Origin: Labia minor
Taxonomy: Eukaryota; Arthropoda; Insecta; Dermaptera; Spongiphoridae
DNA: 64,000 nucleotides
Assembly: GCA_963082975.1 (NCBI GenBank)
Contig: OY720348.1
Span: forward strand, 73,309,719-73,373,718
Reading direction: 5' to 3'
This document shows, one piece after another, positions 52,007 through 61,699 of the stretch. How positions within the stretch are numbered: position 1 is the first letter of the stretch; every line of letters starts with the position of its first letter. Made by a program: the position numbers and the translations under genes. The notes under the pieces are model-generated. The model had not been told where the DNA came from, searched no databases, and saw nothing but the letters and a program-made list of their open reading frames with translations.

Positions 52007-53276
52007 AAATTTGAAAACTAAAATTAAAAACAATCACTTTTTATCACAATGTATGTTTGTTTCTTTTATTGTATATTATTTTGTAATCTTATTAATTATT
52101 TTTTAATTTTATTTTGAAAACAAAAATGGTTTAAATTATTAAAAAAAAATATTTTTATTAATAAATAAATATAAAAATTAATTAATATGTAATTAAATAA
52201 ATATTGATAGAAAATTTAAAAAAAAAAATTTGAAGAGAATCTATTTATGAGGGCATTGTCCCCGATCATCAGGATGACCTTCCAGAACGATTATATATCA
52301 AGAGATCATTATTTATTTAAATACATAGAAATGAAGAATTCTGTTACTATCTACATACATAATTGAACAATTCAAATTATTATTTTTTTTAAGTTATTAT
52401 TTTATTATCCTTCACTTAAAATACAATTAATAAATACAATTTATTTTTTTATTATTAATATAATTGATTTAATTTGAACTTTTAAAGTAATATAATATAT
52501 AATATTAATATAAATGGTTTGTTATTTTTGTATAATGAATTATTTTTTTTTAAATAAATACACTAAAATTTGATATCTTTTTGTTTCTTATAATTATAAT
52601 AAAAAAAATGTATATTTTAAACATATAAATTTTGTATTTACATAAAGAATTAAAAAAAATTAATAAATAAAATAAAAAAGTAATAATATTTAATAGGATT
52701 GAATTACTGAAAAATTATAAAATTCATTTAATAATTAAGAAATGATAAAGAGGAAAAGGTGCATAACAATAAAACAACCGATTATTCTATTTTTTTACAG
52801 ATTTACAATATGTTTATTTGTTTTTATTTATCTCATTTAAATTTATATAATGCATTCCCCTATATATATATATATATATATATACGTATATTTAATATAT
52901 TTATACATCATCAAAAGCGTGTGAAAAACATTTATTTAAGATGATTAAAATATAATCCACACAGCTATAAGAATAACAAAAATAAGAGGAATTCGTTATA
53001 TCTAAATATACATTTATTTTGAAAATATTAGATTTATCATGAATTGAATTGAAATGAGAAAACAAAATATAATTCGTCTAAAAACATGTCTAAAATGAGA
53101 ATTAGCTTCTACGAGCAGGATAATTCTGTCAGGCTGAGGACCTCTAATAAAATATGTGCTTTAGAAATTTTTTTTAAATTTTAATTTTTTTTTTTTAATT
53201 TTTTTATTTTTTTTTTTTTGTTTTTTTTTGTAGATGGATATATAGACACTGGACATTAAGAGTCACATCAAGACAC

Positions 53277-53328
<52 letters not shown>

Positions 53329-53603
53329 TGTTTGTATATATATTTAGAGAGATATATATAGATATATCATTCTAAATATATAATAATATACACATATATA
53401 TCATGCTAATTGCATGGTATTTTAAAATTTAAGCAAACGTCTTAAATAATTCACTTTCTTATAAGAATAAAGCAAATAAAGTCATAATAATGTTCTTTAC
53501 TATCTACATAAATATCTATATATTAATATAACTTAAAAATTTAAGAATTCGAAACATATGTATATATTCATCTACAGCAAGCAGCCTGAAGTAATCCAAC
53601 TCG

Positions 53604-53635
<32 letters not shown>

Positions 53636-54351
53636 AAATGTTTTTTTTTTTCATTAACAAAAATTAGTTTTATATATATATATATATAAATATATCTATA
53701 TCTTATATAGATATAGATATAGATATTATTTTTATTTCATTTTCTTTTTTTTTCTTTTTCTTTTTTTTTTTTTGTGAAAACGATTAATAAATATTAACAA
53801 GTGAATATGCCGGCGAGCTAAATAAGATAAGAATAAATTGGATACTATCTCTATACTCTAGGTTTGTTCTCTATCTCCGGCGAATCTACAAAACATATAT
53901 TTTATTAATTTCTAACCACTCATCTAGAATATTTTGCTTGAGATCTCGTTCTCGGAATTCTCCTGAATCAACACCGCACCATTTGAAGAAGGAGATGGCA
54001 AGGTTCAAAAATGACACAATTATGTTTTAGGAACACATCGAAATTACACAGAAGGGCATAGGGCCGACTCTATATCACTTCTAATTCAATATCTATATTT
54101 ATATATATAGATAGATATATAGCTATATAGATAGATAGATATATAGATATAAATAATGAAGAAGATGGGGATATAGATAGGATGTGTGTGTGTGTGTGTG
54201 TAGGTGAATGTTTAGGACAACATCAATGGCATCCAGAGTTTAGTAAACATCGATAAAATACAGTGTTGTCTAAATTATTTAAATGCAATCAAAATATAGT
54301 TTTTTTTTATTTTGTTAGCGGTCGAGTTTACCTGATTAAATGTCAAGGCAA
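51793..54351. other. extreme AT-rich, microsatellite-rich DNA
   Basis: No gene. Long (AT)n tracts at 53282-53324 and about 53604-53632, T-rich runs at 53160-53231 and 53747-53775, (TATAGA)n at about 54098-54150, (TG)n at 54183-54201. Confidence 0.6.
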
Positions 54352-54603
54352 TTAGCTTAATACGACGGTTATGTAATCCAAATTACCATGCCTTCGAGTA
54401 AAAGTGCCGTATGCCGCCTGCTCTACGTGAATGCAGGTTGCAGGTTGCATTGGACTGGAGCCAACATCCAACACAACTTTCGCCTCTTGCAAGGAGGTCA
54501 TACGCACCGTTTGGCCAGCCAACCGCAAGAAAAATACTAATTTTTTCTGAGAATGCATAGGGACCTCACCGAGATTACATAAAGGCAGACGAAAGTTAAA
54601 CAT
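54352..54603 (-). other. unassigned open frame downstream of TENT5
   Basis: A moderately GC-rich 250-bp island about 700 bp beyond the TENT5 stop, with an 83-codon minus-strand frame I do not recognise. It could be part of a long TENT5 3' untranslated region, a separate small exon, or chance. There is no domain, signal peptide or membrane segment to support a protein. Confidence 0.2.
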
Positions 54604-54710
54604 TCCGTAGTAAACGGTGTTTTTTTTTATTCCGTTCCCTTCTTTTATTGAATTATTTGTTAAATTTTTTGATTTTTTTTTCTTTTCGTTATTTAAGATA
54701 GGTCAGCAAA

Positions 54711-54747
<37 letters not shown>

Positions 54748-55288
54748 TATTTTTTATAATCCAATCGATTGACACTATTTATGTACAGTTTGTGCTCGAA
54801 TTCTTAAAATATGGAAGGTGAATACTTTGAAAATTACATATTTTTTAACCTAATAGATATAATAAAACTTCAGGCTGCGAGCTACACGCACTGGATGGTT
54901 GGTATCCTATTTATATTTTTAGGCTTAGCCGTGAGTAAGGATTCCTTCATTTGCTTAGCTTACTACAAACAATACACAAAAAAAAGAAAGAAAGAAAGAA
55001 AAAAAAAGAAAAAGAAAAAAGAAAAAACTTTATGTTCACAGCCCCACAATCAATCGTAAATTCACAGATTAGATCTTTTCGGAATGGTCGGTCGGATGTG
55101 TTCCTCATCTATCCAGTTCATTCATCACAGAAACGGGTCAGTCATTTGCTTTGTGGAGAGTGACGCTTGAATTTCTCAAGTTGGAACCCGCGGCTAGCGG
55201 TCTCAGGTCGTGTTGCTTTAGGACGAGGAGGGGAGTAAAGGATCCAGGATTTAGGATAGTGATAGGAAGGGGTAAGGGACAGGTATAT

Positions 55289-56512
55289 TCACGAGGAACA
55301 CGCCATCCAAGCTGTACAAGTGCACGAGTAGCATCCAGCGGTTGGGATGACAGGAGCATAGAAATATCCATTGGCATATAGTAATTGACCTGCTGGTGGT
55401 TGTTGACTGAGAATTCGCTGTTGCTCCTGGATAAGTACTTGATAAGCTAGTTCATCAATCAAGGCCAAAGTTTGGCGTCGTTCGTGTCCCATTAAACAGA
55501 CTGTGGACTCGGCAACAACATTGTGCAAAAGCATCAAATATTGATATTTCAATGACTCTTCATCAGGACCAACAATATGATTCCATAAATACGATTCAAG
55601 TTTGGACCTTTGTTGACTAATATCAGAGAAATCGATGAAAAAACGGGAGCACATATATCTTTCAAGACTTTTAATTTGTTCAGGGCGAGATGGGCGATAC
55701 GCTTTGACCAATAAATGGCAATATTTAAGCAGCCCCCCGCCACGGATTTCTTCAGGATGCCATGTAGCAATTAACTTTTTGTGAAGATGATAAAGCGCTT
55801 CTTGAAAATCTCCATAAACGGATTCACCGACAACAGTGGGATAAAAATTCTCTCCAATTGGCAATTCGCTGCATTCATAAAATAATAATAATGAATCAAG
55901 AACAATCTGGAAAGAGTCTACAGAAAATTCAAATTGACGTCTCATCGAGTCAACAAATTTTAATTCGACATTTTTATGTCCACGCGAGTTGCCAAGAGAG
56001 ATAAGGGACCAACGATCGCCATCATGATTTACTTTAACCATTTTACTCACATAAGCCTCTTTCATGCTGCAGGTGGTTATCCTGGAACGATTGACACCTT
56101 CTGGCATTAAATCTAATAAAGAATCAAGCACTGCCGTTTTGACACGATCAAAATTCCTTGGAGCATTTAATTCTACAGCATAGATTAGGTCTAAATCATT
56201 GTAGGTTTGCGTTTCCGATGCAAGCACATGACAAGCAGCTCCACCGTTTAACCGAATATCACGAACTTTCATTCCTCCGCCATGTTCTGCCCCCTCCTCC
56301 AATTTTGCACGTACTAATGTGACGAGATCCCGAAGACGAACCTCCAAGGTTGGAAAATTTCCTCGTCCATGGATGCACACCATTTCATCCATAACATCAT
56401 TGAGACGACGAACTTGTTCATAAGAGAGGACAGCCAGGCGCTGTTCCGTGTTGGACGTGTTTGAACTTGTAGACGAAGCCTTTTTGACAGAATCGACGTT
56501 GAGAGCTGCCAT
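55289..56512 (-). CDS. TENT5: TENT5 (FAM46) non-canonical poly(A) polymerase
   Basis: The 407-residue product matches the metazoan TENT5/FAM46 family over its full length. This family comprises nucleotidyltransferase-fold cytoplasmic poly(A) polymerases that extend selected mRNAs. Visible landmarks are [10 protein letters not shown] (about 47-56), the NTase hG[GS]-type motif LNGGAACH (88-95), the metal-binding pair in DLDLIY (D106, D108), the third acidic residue in NVELKFVDS (E183), GGGLLKYC (258-265) and GHERRQTL (342-349). The C-terminus ends in a Trp-x-x-Cys tail (WMACSS) like vertebrate members. An upstream Met at 56587 is in frame but lies beyond a clear 3' splice site (pyrimidine-rich tract then CAG, 56561-56563). 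Reading back through the predicted junction into exon 1 the frame stays open without any ATG until a stop, so the in-exon ATG at 56512 (purine at -3, G at +4) is chosen. Length fits family members of about 390-440 residues. One family difference: NGG where vertebrate paralogues have NGS. Confidence 0.95.
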   Translation of the reverse strand: MAALNVDSVKKASSTSSNTSNTEQRLAVLSYEQVRRLNDVMDEMVCIHGRGNFPTLEVRLRDLVTLVRAKLEEGAEHGGGMKVRDIRLNGGAACHVLASETQTYNDLDLIYAVELNAPRNFDRVKTAVLDSLLDLMPEGVNRSRITTCSMKEAYVSKMVKVNHDGDRWSLISLGNSRGHKNVELKFVDSMRRQFEFSVDSFQIVLDSLLLFYECSELPIGENFYPTVVGESVYGDFQEALYHLHKKLIATWHPEEIRGGGLLKYCHLLVKAYRPSRPEQIKSLERYMCSRFFIDFSDISQQRSKLESYLWNHIVGPDEESLKYQYLMLLHNVVAESTVCLMGHERRQTLALIDELAYQVLIQEQQRILSQQPPAGQLLYANGYFYAPVIPTAGCYSCTCTAWMACSS

Positions 56513-56560
56513 CGCAGCAACGCGCCGCCTTCGCGCCGCGTTAATGTCCAAATAACCGCA
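56513..56560 (-). other. TENT5: 5' untranslated part of TENT5 exon 2
   Basis: Sequence between the predicted 3' splice site (minus-strand TTTTGTGTTTCAG ending at 56561) and the chosen ATG. It is open in the coding frame and would encode an Arg/Ala-rich stretch, so an N-terminally extended isoform cannot be excluded if an upstream exon supplied a start. None is visible in the inferred exon 1. Confidence 0.55.
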
Positions 56561-56962
56561 CTGAAACACAAAATGAAACGATTTCATTAATAAAAAGAAA
56601 TAATATAGGTGACTGGGTTGATCAACCCTTCAGGAGACAACTGTTGCATAAGGTACCCCCTCTCCCCTCACTCTCCCTCTTACTTAACATAAGGCAAACA
56701 AGAGCAAGGCTATACCGATAAAGAAATCAACCGAAGCAATTGTTCCAACTGGTGAAATTTTAGAATTTTTAATGTCATAATAAAAAAAAAAATAAAAAAA
56801 ATAAAAAAATTGTTAAGTGGTGAAGGAATTTCTTTATGTTTAGGTGCCTGTGCCTTTCCTTCGATGCTACAGGCGAACCAAGAGAATAATCCGAAATGGG
56901 AGAGAGTAGATAGATAGAAGAAGGAAGAAGGGTCGCTCCTTTGTAATAACCTAATAACTTAC
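56561..56962 (-). other. TENT5: predicted TENT5 intron 1 (402 bp)
   Basis: On the minus strand a consensus donor GTAAGT begins at 56962, and a pyrimidine-rich tract followed by CAG ends at 56561. The interval is AT-rich with homopolymers, unlike the GC-rich sequence on its donor side. No coding similarity is seen inside it. Inferred from splice signals only. Confidence 0.6.
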
Positions 56963-57097
56963 AAATTGTCCAGATGGAGGGTTGGAACAAGTTGGGAGTG
57001 TGTCGATGACAAGCTTGTCCCGATTCGGTGTTGACTGGTCCAGCGCCTGGCAGCGACTGGCTGAGCGCCAGGGCAGTTGGCCAGCGGCCGCTCCTCC

Positions 57098-57110
57098 GTT
57101 GCCAAGCAAC
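57098..57110. promoter_or_regulatory. RFX X-box palindrome
   Basis: GTTGCCAAGCAAC matches the RFX-factor X-box consensus (GTNRCC, short spacer, RGYAAC) as a near-perfect inverted repeat. It lies in the TENT5 CpG-rich region. RFX factors bind such sites in promoters, including those of cilia genes. Binding here is inferred. Confidence 0.5.
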
Positions 57111-57135
57111 CGGCGAAAGGCCGAACCGCAGCGCC

Positions 57136-57157
57136 TGACGTCAACGCGGCGACGTCA
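57136..57157. promoter_or_regulatory. CRE (CREB/ATF) sites in the TENT5 promoter
   Basis: A perfect TGACGTCA palindrome at 57136-57143 and a GACGTCA site at 57151-57157 (TGACGTCG on the other strand) lie about 30 bp from the X-box. X-box plus CRE is a known promoter combination. Function is inferred from motif match and position. Confidence 0.5.
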
Positions 57158-57300
57158 CAGGCGCCGCTGCGTGGGCGCCAACAAGTCAAGCAACCAGCGC
57201 TGTGGAAGCCCTAGATTGGAGTGCGACACCCACGCAGCCAGGCTTCTCCAATGAGGCGGCCCGTCTGGGCTAACCTCCTATTCATTGACAAGCCAACTTC

Positions 57301-58760
57301 CCAATTCGGTACACCAATTTAGAGCGTAATACAATCAGCGAGGAGGGGGGGGGGGGGAGAGAATCCAACTCCGTTACACTAGGCAATGCAACAAGCTATA
57401 CCCCACTCCCAACCACCCATTCTATCTATCTCTCTATCTATCTAGATGTTATTTCCATCCAATTATCATCCTTTTCAAATTCAATTAGAAATAATTATCC
57501 AGATTATATATTATATTCGATTGATAAATAGATAGAGAAAATTAGAAAATTGAAATACTTAATTTCAAAAATCATGAAACAATACGAAAATATCCTCAGG
57601 ATTTTCTTAAATAGATTCAATTCATTTTTTTGTTAACTTATTATAATTATTGATGTATAATAAATTATTAATAAGCTACAAAAAAAAAATGGAGCATACT
57701 TTGGAAAAACGATTCAGGAGTGTCTTTAGAATAAATTTAAAGAGCATAGGTTTGTGTGCTTCTGTTGAACAAATTCTTCTCCTTTTGGATATACACCACT
57801 TTCGCAGATTTGAATTTTAGCATAATCGATGATTATCCAATGGAATGTATATTGCTCGGATCAAGAGAGGAGATGAAGAAACTTCAATTATTAAAGCGGG
57901 ATTGATTCTTGGACTCGATTGAAACAATCTTTTCCTGATGGTAATTACTAAGTGGTTGCAAATGCTGTAGCCAACCATTCGAATGGTGACAAAGATTGAG
58001 ATCAAGTGGGAACGAGATACATCTACAAAATGAGAAGAGAGGGAGAGAACGATCGATGGTGTGCTCCTCTTTAATCTTCTTATTCCGATGTTTTAGTCTT
58101 CCAGACGAGCATTTCGCATAATTTCATTTAAAATGAAAATGGAGGCATCTTTCTAATGCCATTCCGGGATCAGTTTAAGTAGCATTAGCATGCGAATTAT
58201 TGAAATACACCCTCCCCACCTCTTTCTTCTCCGTTTAATAAAAAAATAAAATGAATGCACTCGATCGAGTTCAATCATTCTTTCCTATCAAGCAAATTTT
58301 CATTTTTTTTTTTTTTTTTATTTTTCATTTTAATTGGAGATTTTCTTAATGAGATTTAATATTAGAGATACATAAATATAAATTATTATCAGTACTAATT
58401 AGACCAAGGTTTCGATTGATCATTGCAATATTAATAATGGATAATCAAATTGATAAATTTCAAGTGTAAATTATATAATATTAATATTAATATCTTAGAA
58501 CGTCAGAAAATCATATATCAGGATATTATAATACCTAAAATATTAATATATTTTAAATAATTTTAGAATTATAAATAAGAAGCAATTTTAATAGTTTTAA
58601 TACATTAATTGAAAAGATCCAAAAGAACTGTTAACAAATTACTAAATTTCATTTTTTTCTTTAAAGATATGGATTATAAACAAAATGTTAGCTAATATTT
58701 ATTTTAAATTAAAAAATAGAATTAAAAAAAAATTCTTAAATAATAAAGGTATATATCTAT
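57301..58760. other. no gene seen upstream of TENT5
   Basis: A G run of about 13 at 57345-57357 and a (CTAT)n patch at 57422-57444 follow the CpG-rich region. The rest is AT-rich with no recognised element. Confidence 0.45.
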
Positions 58761-58853
58761 AAGGTTGATAGAACTGATCATAGAAGACCTTTACCCCGCT
58801 TAGGCGTCAATCGACTTGTTAGGTGGTGTCTTTTCGTAGATATACAAAAGTTG
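58761..58853 (+). mobile_element. SINE tail fragment
   Basis: Resembles the 3' body of the SINE at 13.7-14.0 kb, from AAGGTTGATAG through TCGACTTGTTAGG to TATACAAAAG. The tRNA-like head is missing. Confidence 0.5.
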
Positions 58854-59973
58854 GAGAATTATTATATATAATAGGAAGGTACGCTCTCTCTTGCTCCTTT
58901 TTTTTGTTTTAAATATTTATTTATAGTATTGATTTTTTTAAATTTTTAATCGATTCAATCAATTTGCTTCCCTTACTCAATATCGTCTATGATTGTGCAA
59001 TTGTTCCTGACCGAATAATATCATATCATATTTATCTTCAGGTGATCAAATTAATATTATCAATGTTATTATAATATTTTTTAATAATCGAATCGATAAT
59101 TACAATGAAGAAAAATTAGCCAGATGAGATCACATAATAATAAGAATCGATTAATATGAAAAATTTAGAAATCAATCATTACTTAAAAAATACAAGGCCA
59201 AAAAGACGTTATTATTATCATTCTAGTAGTACATCGATTTCAATGATTTTTTTGTGAAAATCAAACTTTCGAATCCCTACTTCATTTATTTATTTATTTT
59301 ATTATGGGGGGAAGGGGTTGAGTTTTATTATAAGCTAGCTATTATTATTATAAGCTGATAATTAGTACATCGAATGTAATCGATTTTGATTAATCTAAAA
59401 AAAATAAATAAATAATAAGTAATAATAACACACACACACACACATACACACATCAGAACATTCATTAATTTTAATCAAAATGAAAGTGTTAAGATTGGTT
59501 TGATGGAAATTCCGCCAAGAGATAATTTTTTTTTTCTTTTTTTAAGATTTGCAACAGATGATAATATTTCAAGTGTTTGGAAACGCCAACCAGCTGATAA
59601 CTCTTATGTTTCAAATAAATTTTATATATTTCTTTAATAAAATATTTAAAAAAATATACAAGTATTTTTTTTTTATAATAATTGAAAACATTTATATTTA
59701 TTGTAATGACTAAAAATTATTATTTTTTCTTAATTTAGAAAATAAAATTATATCGTTATGAAATTATTAACATAATTATGAAATAGTAAAAATAATAACT
59801 CCTAATCTACATATATTCTCACTATCTATATTTCTTCAATGAGGTTATTTTAAGATAATATTTCCTAATAATTTTTTTTTACATATCAAAAAGAATTATT
59901 TTTTATAGAAATTAAATATATATTATCAGATTTATCCGGAATATAATTACGTATTTTTGTGAGATTGTTTTCT

Positions 59974-60009
59974 CGACGTTTCGGCACCCATTTTGGCGCC
60001 ATTTTCAAG
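59974..60009 (-). ncRNA. hammerhead-like motif (degenerate), left arm
   Basis: Inverse copy of the motif at 60324-60360: stem GGCGCC/GGTGCC then GAAACGTCG, with CTTGAAAAT in place of CUGAUGA. Confidence 0.35.
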
Positions 60010-60323
60010 AGGTATTTAAGCGGGAATATTTTTGGGATTCTGGGTCTTAGTCTGTGTGACTAAGAGTTGATATCGGGATTTTGGGTTGATAGGTTGGGTG
60101 ATTTTGTACTCACTGCTGTAGAGCTCCGAAGAAAGCCCAGTCGGCCTCGGGCTGTTGTCCAGTGCAGACGTGTGCCAGTCCCAGTGATAGTGCCCAGGAT
60201 TCTTCTACAGCAACGCAGTGAGTTTACAAAACCACCCAACCTATCAACCCAAAATCCCGATAACAACTCTTGGTCACACAGACTAAGACTCAGAATCCCA
60301 AAAATATTCCCACTTAAATAACC

Positions 60324-60360
60324 TCTTGCAAATGGCGCCAAAATGGGTGCCGAAACGTCG
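60324..60360 (+). ncRNA. hammerhead-like motif (degenerate), right arm
   Basis: Stem GGCGCC (60334-60339) pairs with GGTGCC (60346-60351), followed directly by GAAAC and GTC, the 3' core of a hammerhead. The expected CUGAUGA core upstream is degenerate (CTTGCAAAT), so activity is doubtful. Confidence 0.35.
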
Positions 60361-60453
60361 AGAAAACAATCTCACAAAAATTCGTGATTATATCCCGGAT
60401 AAATCTGATAATAATAATAATAATAATAATAACATTCACGGAAATTTTAACCA

Positions 60454-60484
<31 letters not shown>

Positions 60485-60869
60485 AAGGGAATTAAATAAT
60501 TATATTTTAAATTATATTAATAAATTGTTAGAGTTATAGATCAGGAGTTACAAATGACTTTAGTGTTATTGACTATTATATGAGCAAAGGTATTGAAATA
60601 TCAATTACATTCCTCCTTTGGCATCTCTATATATAGTTTATAGACTAGTTGCATAAATGAACGGCGCATGGAATATTTCATATTTTATTAATAATATAAA
60701 CAGTCATGCATTTGAAAGAATAATGGACAATAATATAAAAATTTATATTGGATTTAGTATTTTTTGCTACTTTTTGGTTTCTGGATTCTTATTAGAATGT
60801 CTGAAATAACAAGCAATTGAACTATTTTTTGAATTCGTTTGTTTAATTTTATTTTGGATGTTAGGGCAT

Positions 60870-61300
60870 CTTTGTGCCTGTCAGATACTTCTATGTTTGT
60901 TTGTAATAGTAATAAATTCTTTAAGGTGGTAAGATATTGGAAGGAGTTTAAAGAATTTAGGAGGTGTTTAGAAGGTTGGAAAGTTGAAGTTTTAGTTGTG
61001 TTGTCTATTAAATGGGGAAGGGATTTAACTACCGATTCGATGTCTTTGGTGTTGTTTGGAGAGGGATTTTGTTTTCAATTTGTGTTAATGTTGTTCAGTT
61101 CGTTTTGTTGGTTTTCGAACAGGAAAGGGCGATCTATGGAGGGTAAAGTGGTGTCAAGGGAAAGCTGTACAGGATTGTGGTCTGATCAGAGATCCAATTA
61201 GGATTTTATCTTATCGGTAAAGGCATGAAGAGTCCGATCAATAAAGAAGTCAATCAGCCTCCGTTCCTTGTCCATTAATAAATTCCAAGCAACCATTTCT
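60870..61300 (-). pseudogene. non-LTR LINE endonuclease remnant
   Basis: The minus strand reads RRLIDFFIDRTLHAFTDKIK, then across two stops SDHNPVQLSLDTTLPSIDRP. SDHNPV is the diagnostic C-terminal catalytic block (Asp/His) of the AP-like endonuclease of Jockey-clade LINEs. Downstream residues stay open for about 20 codons before decaying. Confidence 0.6.
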
Positions 61301-61584
61301 TCCTTCTTTACCTCTAAAATTCCTTTATTGAAAATACGCTTTATTTTAAAATTCCAATTATTATTGCAAATTGATTGTATTTTAAGTTATAATTGAAATT
61401 AATACAATTCCAAACAAACAATCAAAAATAACTAAATAAATATAATCGAAATATAAAAGATGATTTTTAAAACTACTAAGTTTATATGAATAATAGAATA
61501 AAAATGAAATATTTTTTTTTTATTTCAATGTCTATTGGAATCGATGTCTATTATATTTTTATCATAGAAATTAAATATTTCCTT

Positions 61585-61670
61585 TTAAAACTCCATGAAT
61601 TTGGCGAGGTTCGAACCCTCAGTTTCAAGATCGGCGGGACCAGGACCACCAAAATATTGTCCTGGTTTGT
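61585..61670 (-). mobile_element. possible tRNA-like SINE head
   Basis: The minus strand has TGGTGGTCCTGGTCCCGCC followed about 25 bp later by GAGGGTTCGAACCTCGCC, a perfect B-box (GGTTCGAACC) in a short stem. A-box and B-box spacing fits a tRNA-derived promoter, but the acceptor stem does not pair, so it is not called as a functional tRNA. Confidence 0.3.
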
Positions 61671-61699
61671 CTACATTAAATAATGAATTATTATGAAAT

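Larger units (their letters stand above)
56963..57300 (-). promoter_or_regulatory. GC/CpG-rich promoter and non-coding exon 1 region of TENT5
   Basis: About 300 bp of markedly GC- and CpG-rich sequence in an otherwise AT-rich window, directly upstream of TENT5 and ending at a GTAAGT donor. It contains a palindromic X-box (57098-57110), a full CRE (57136-57143) and a second CRE-like site (57151-57157). No ATG in the TENT5 frame is found between the donor and an upstream in-frame stop, so exon 1 is taken as non-coding. The transcription start cannot be fixed from sequence. Confidence 0.6.
59924..60410. mobile_element. inverted pair of Penelope-like element ends
   Basis: Two arms (about 59924-60118 and 60218-60410) are inverted copies that end in matching TATCAGATTTATCC blocks. 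Each contains GGCGCC...GGTGCCGAAACGTCG, like the hammerhead-related segment in the pseudo-LTRs of Penelope-like elements. The preceding open frame (KPPNLSTQNPD) may be a relic of the C-terminus. Identification rests on motif resemblance. Confidence 0.45.

Noticed and set aside
56513..56587. Upstream Met at 56587 as TENT5 start
   Set aside because: It lies on the intron side of a clear 3' splice site, and the residues before the junction look like a translated pyrimidine tract.
56959..57189. 76-codon minus-strand frame in the CpG-rich region as a protein
   Set aside because: It is not in the TENT5 frame across the junction and terminates at the donor site. Better explained as a promoter/exon 1 shadow frame.
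60060..60341. Two overlapping 84-93 codon frames as genes
   Set aside because: They read the two inverted arms in opposite directions and are products of the palindrome.
61585..61670. Functional tRNA gene
   Set aside because: The B box is good, but acceptor and anticodon stems cannot be formed. Kept only as a possible SINE head.
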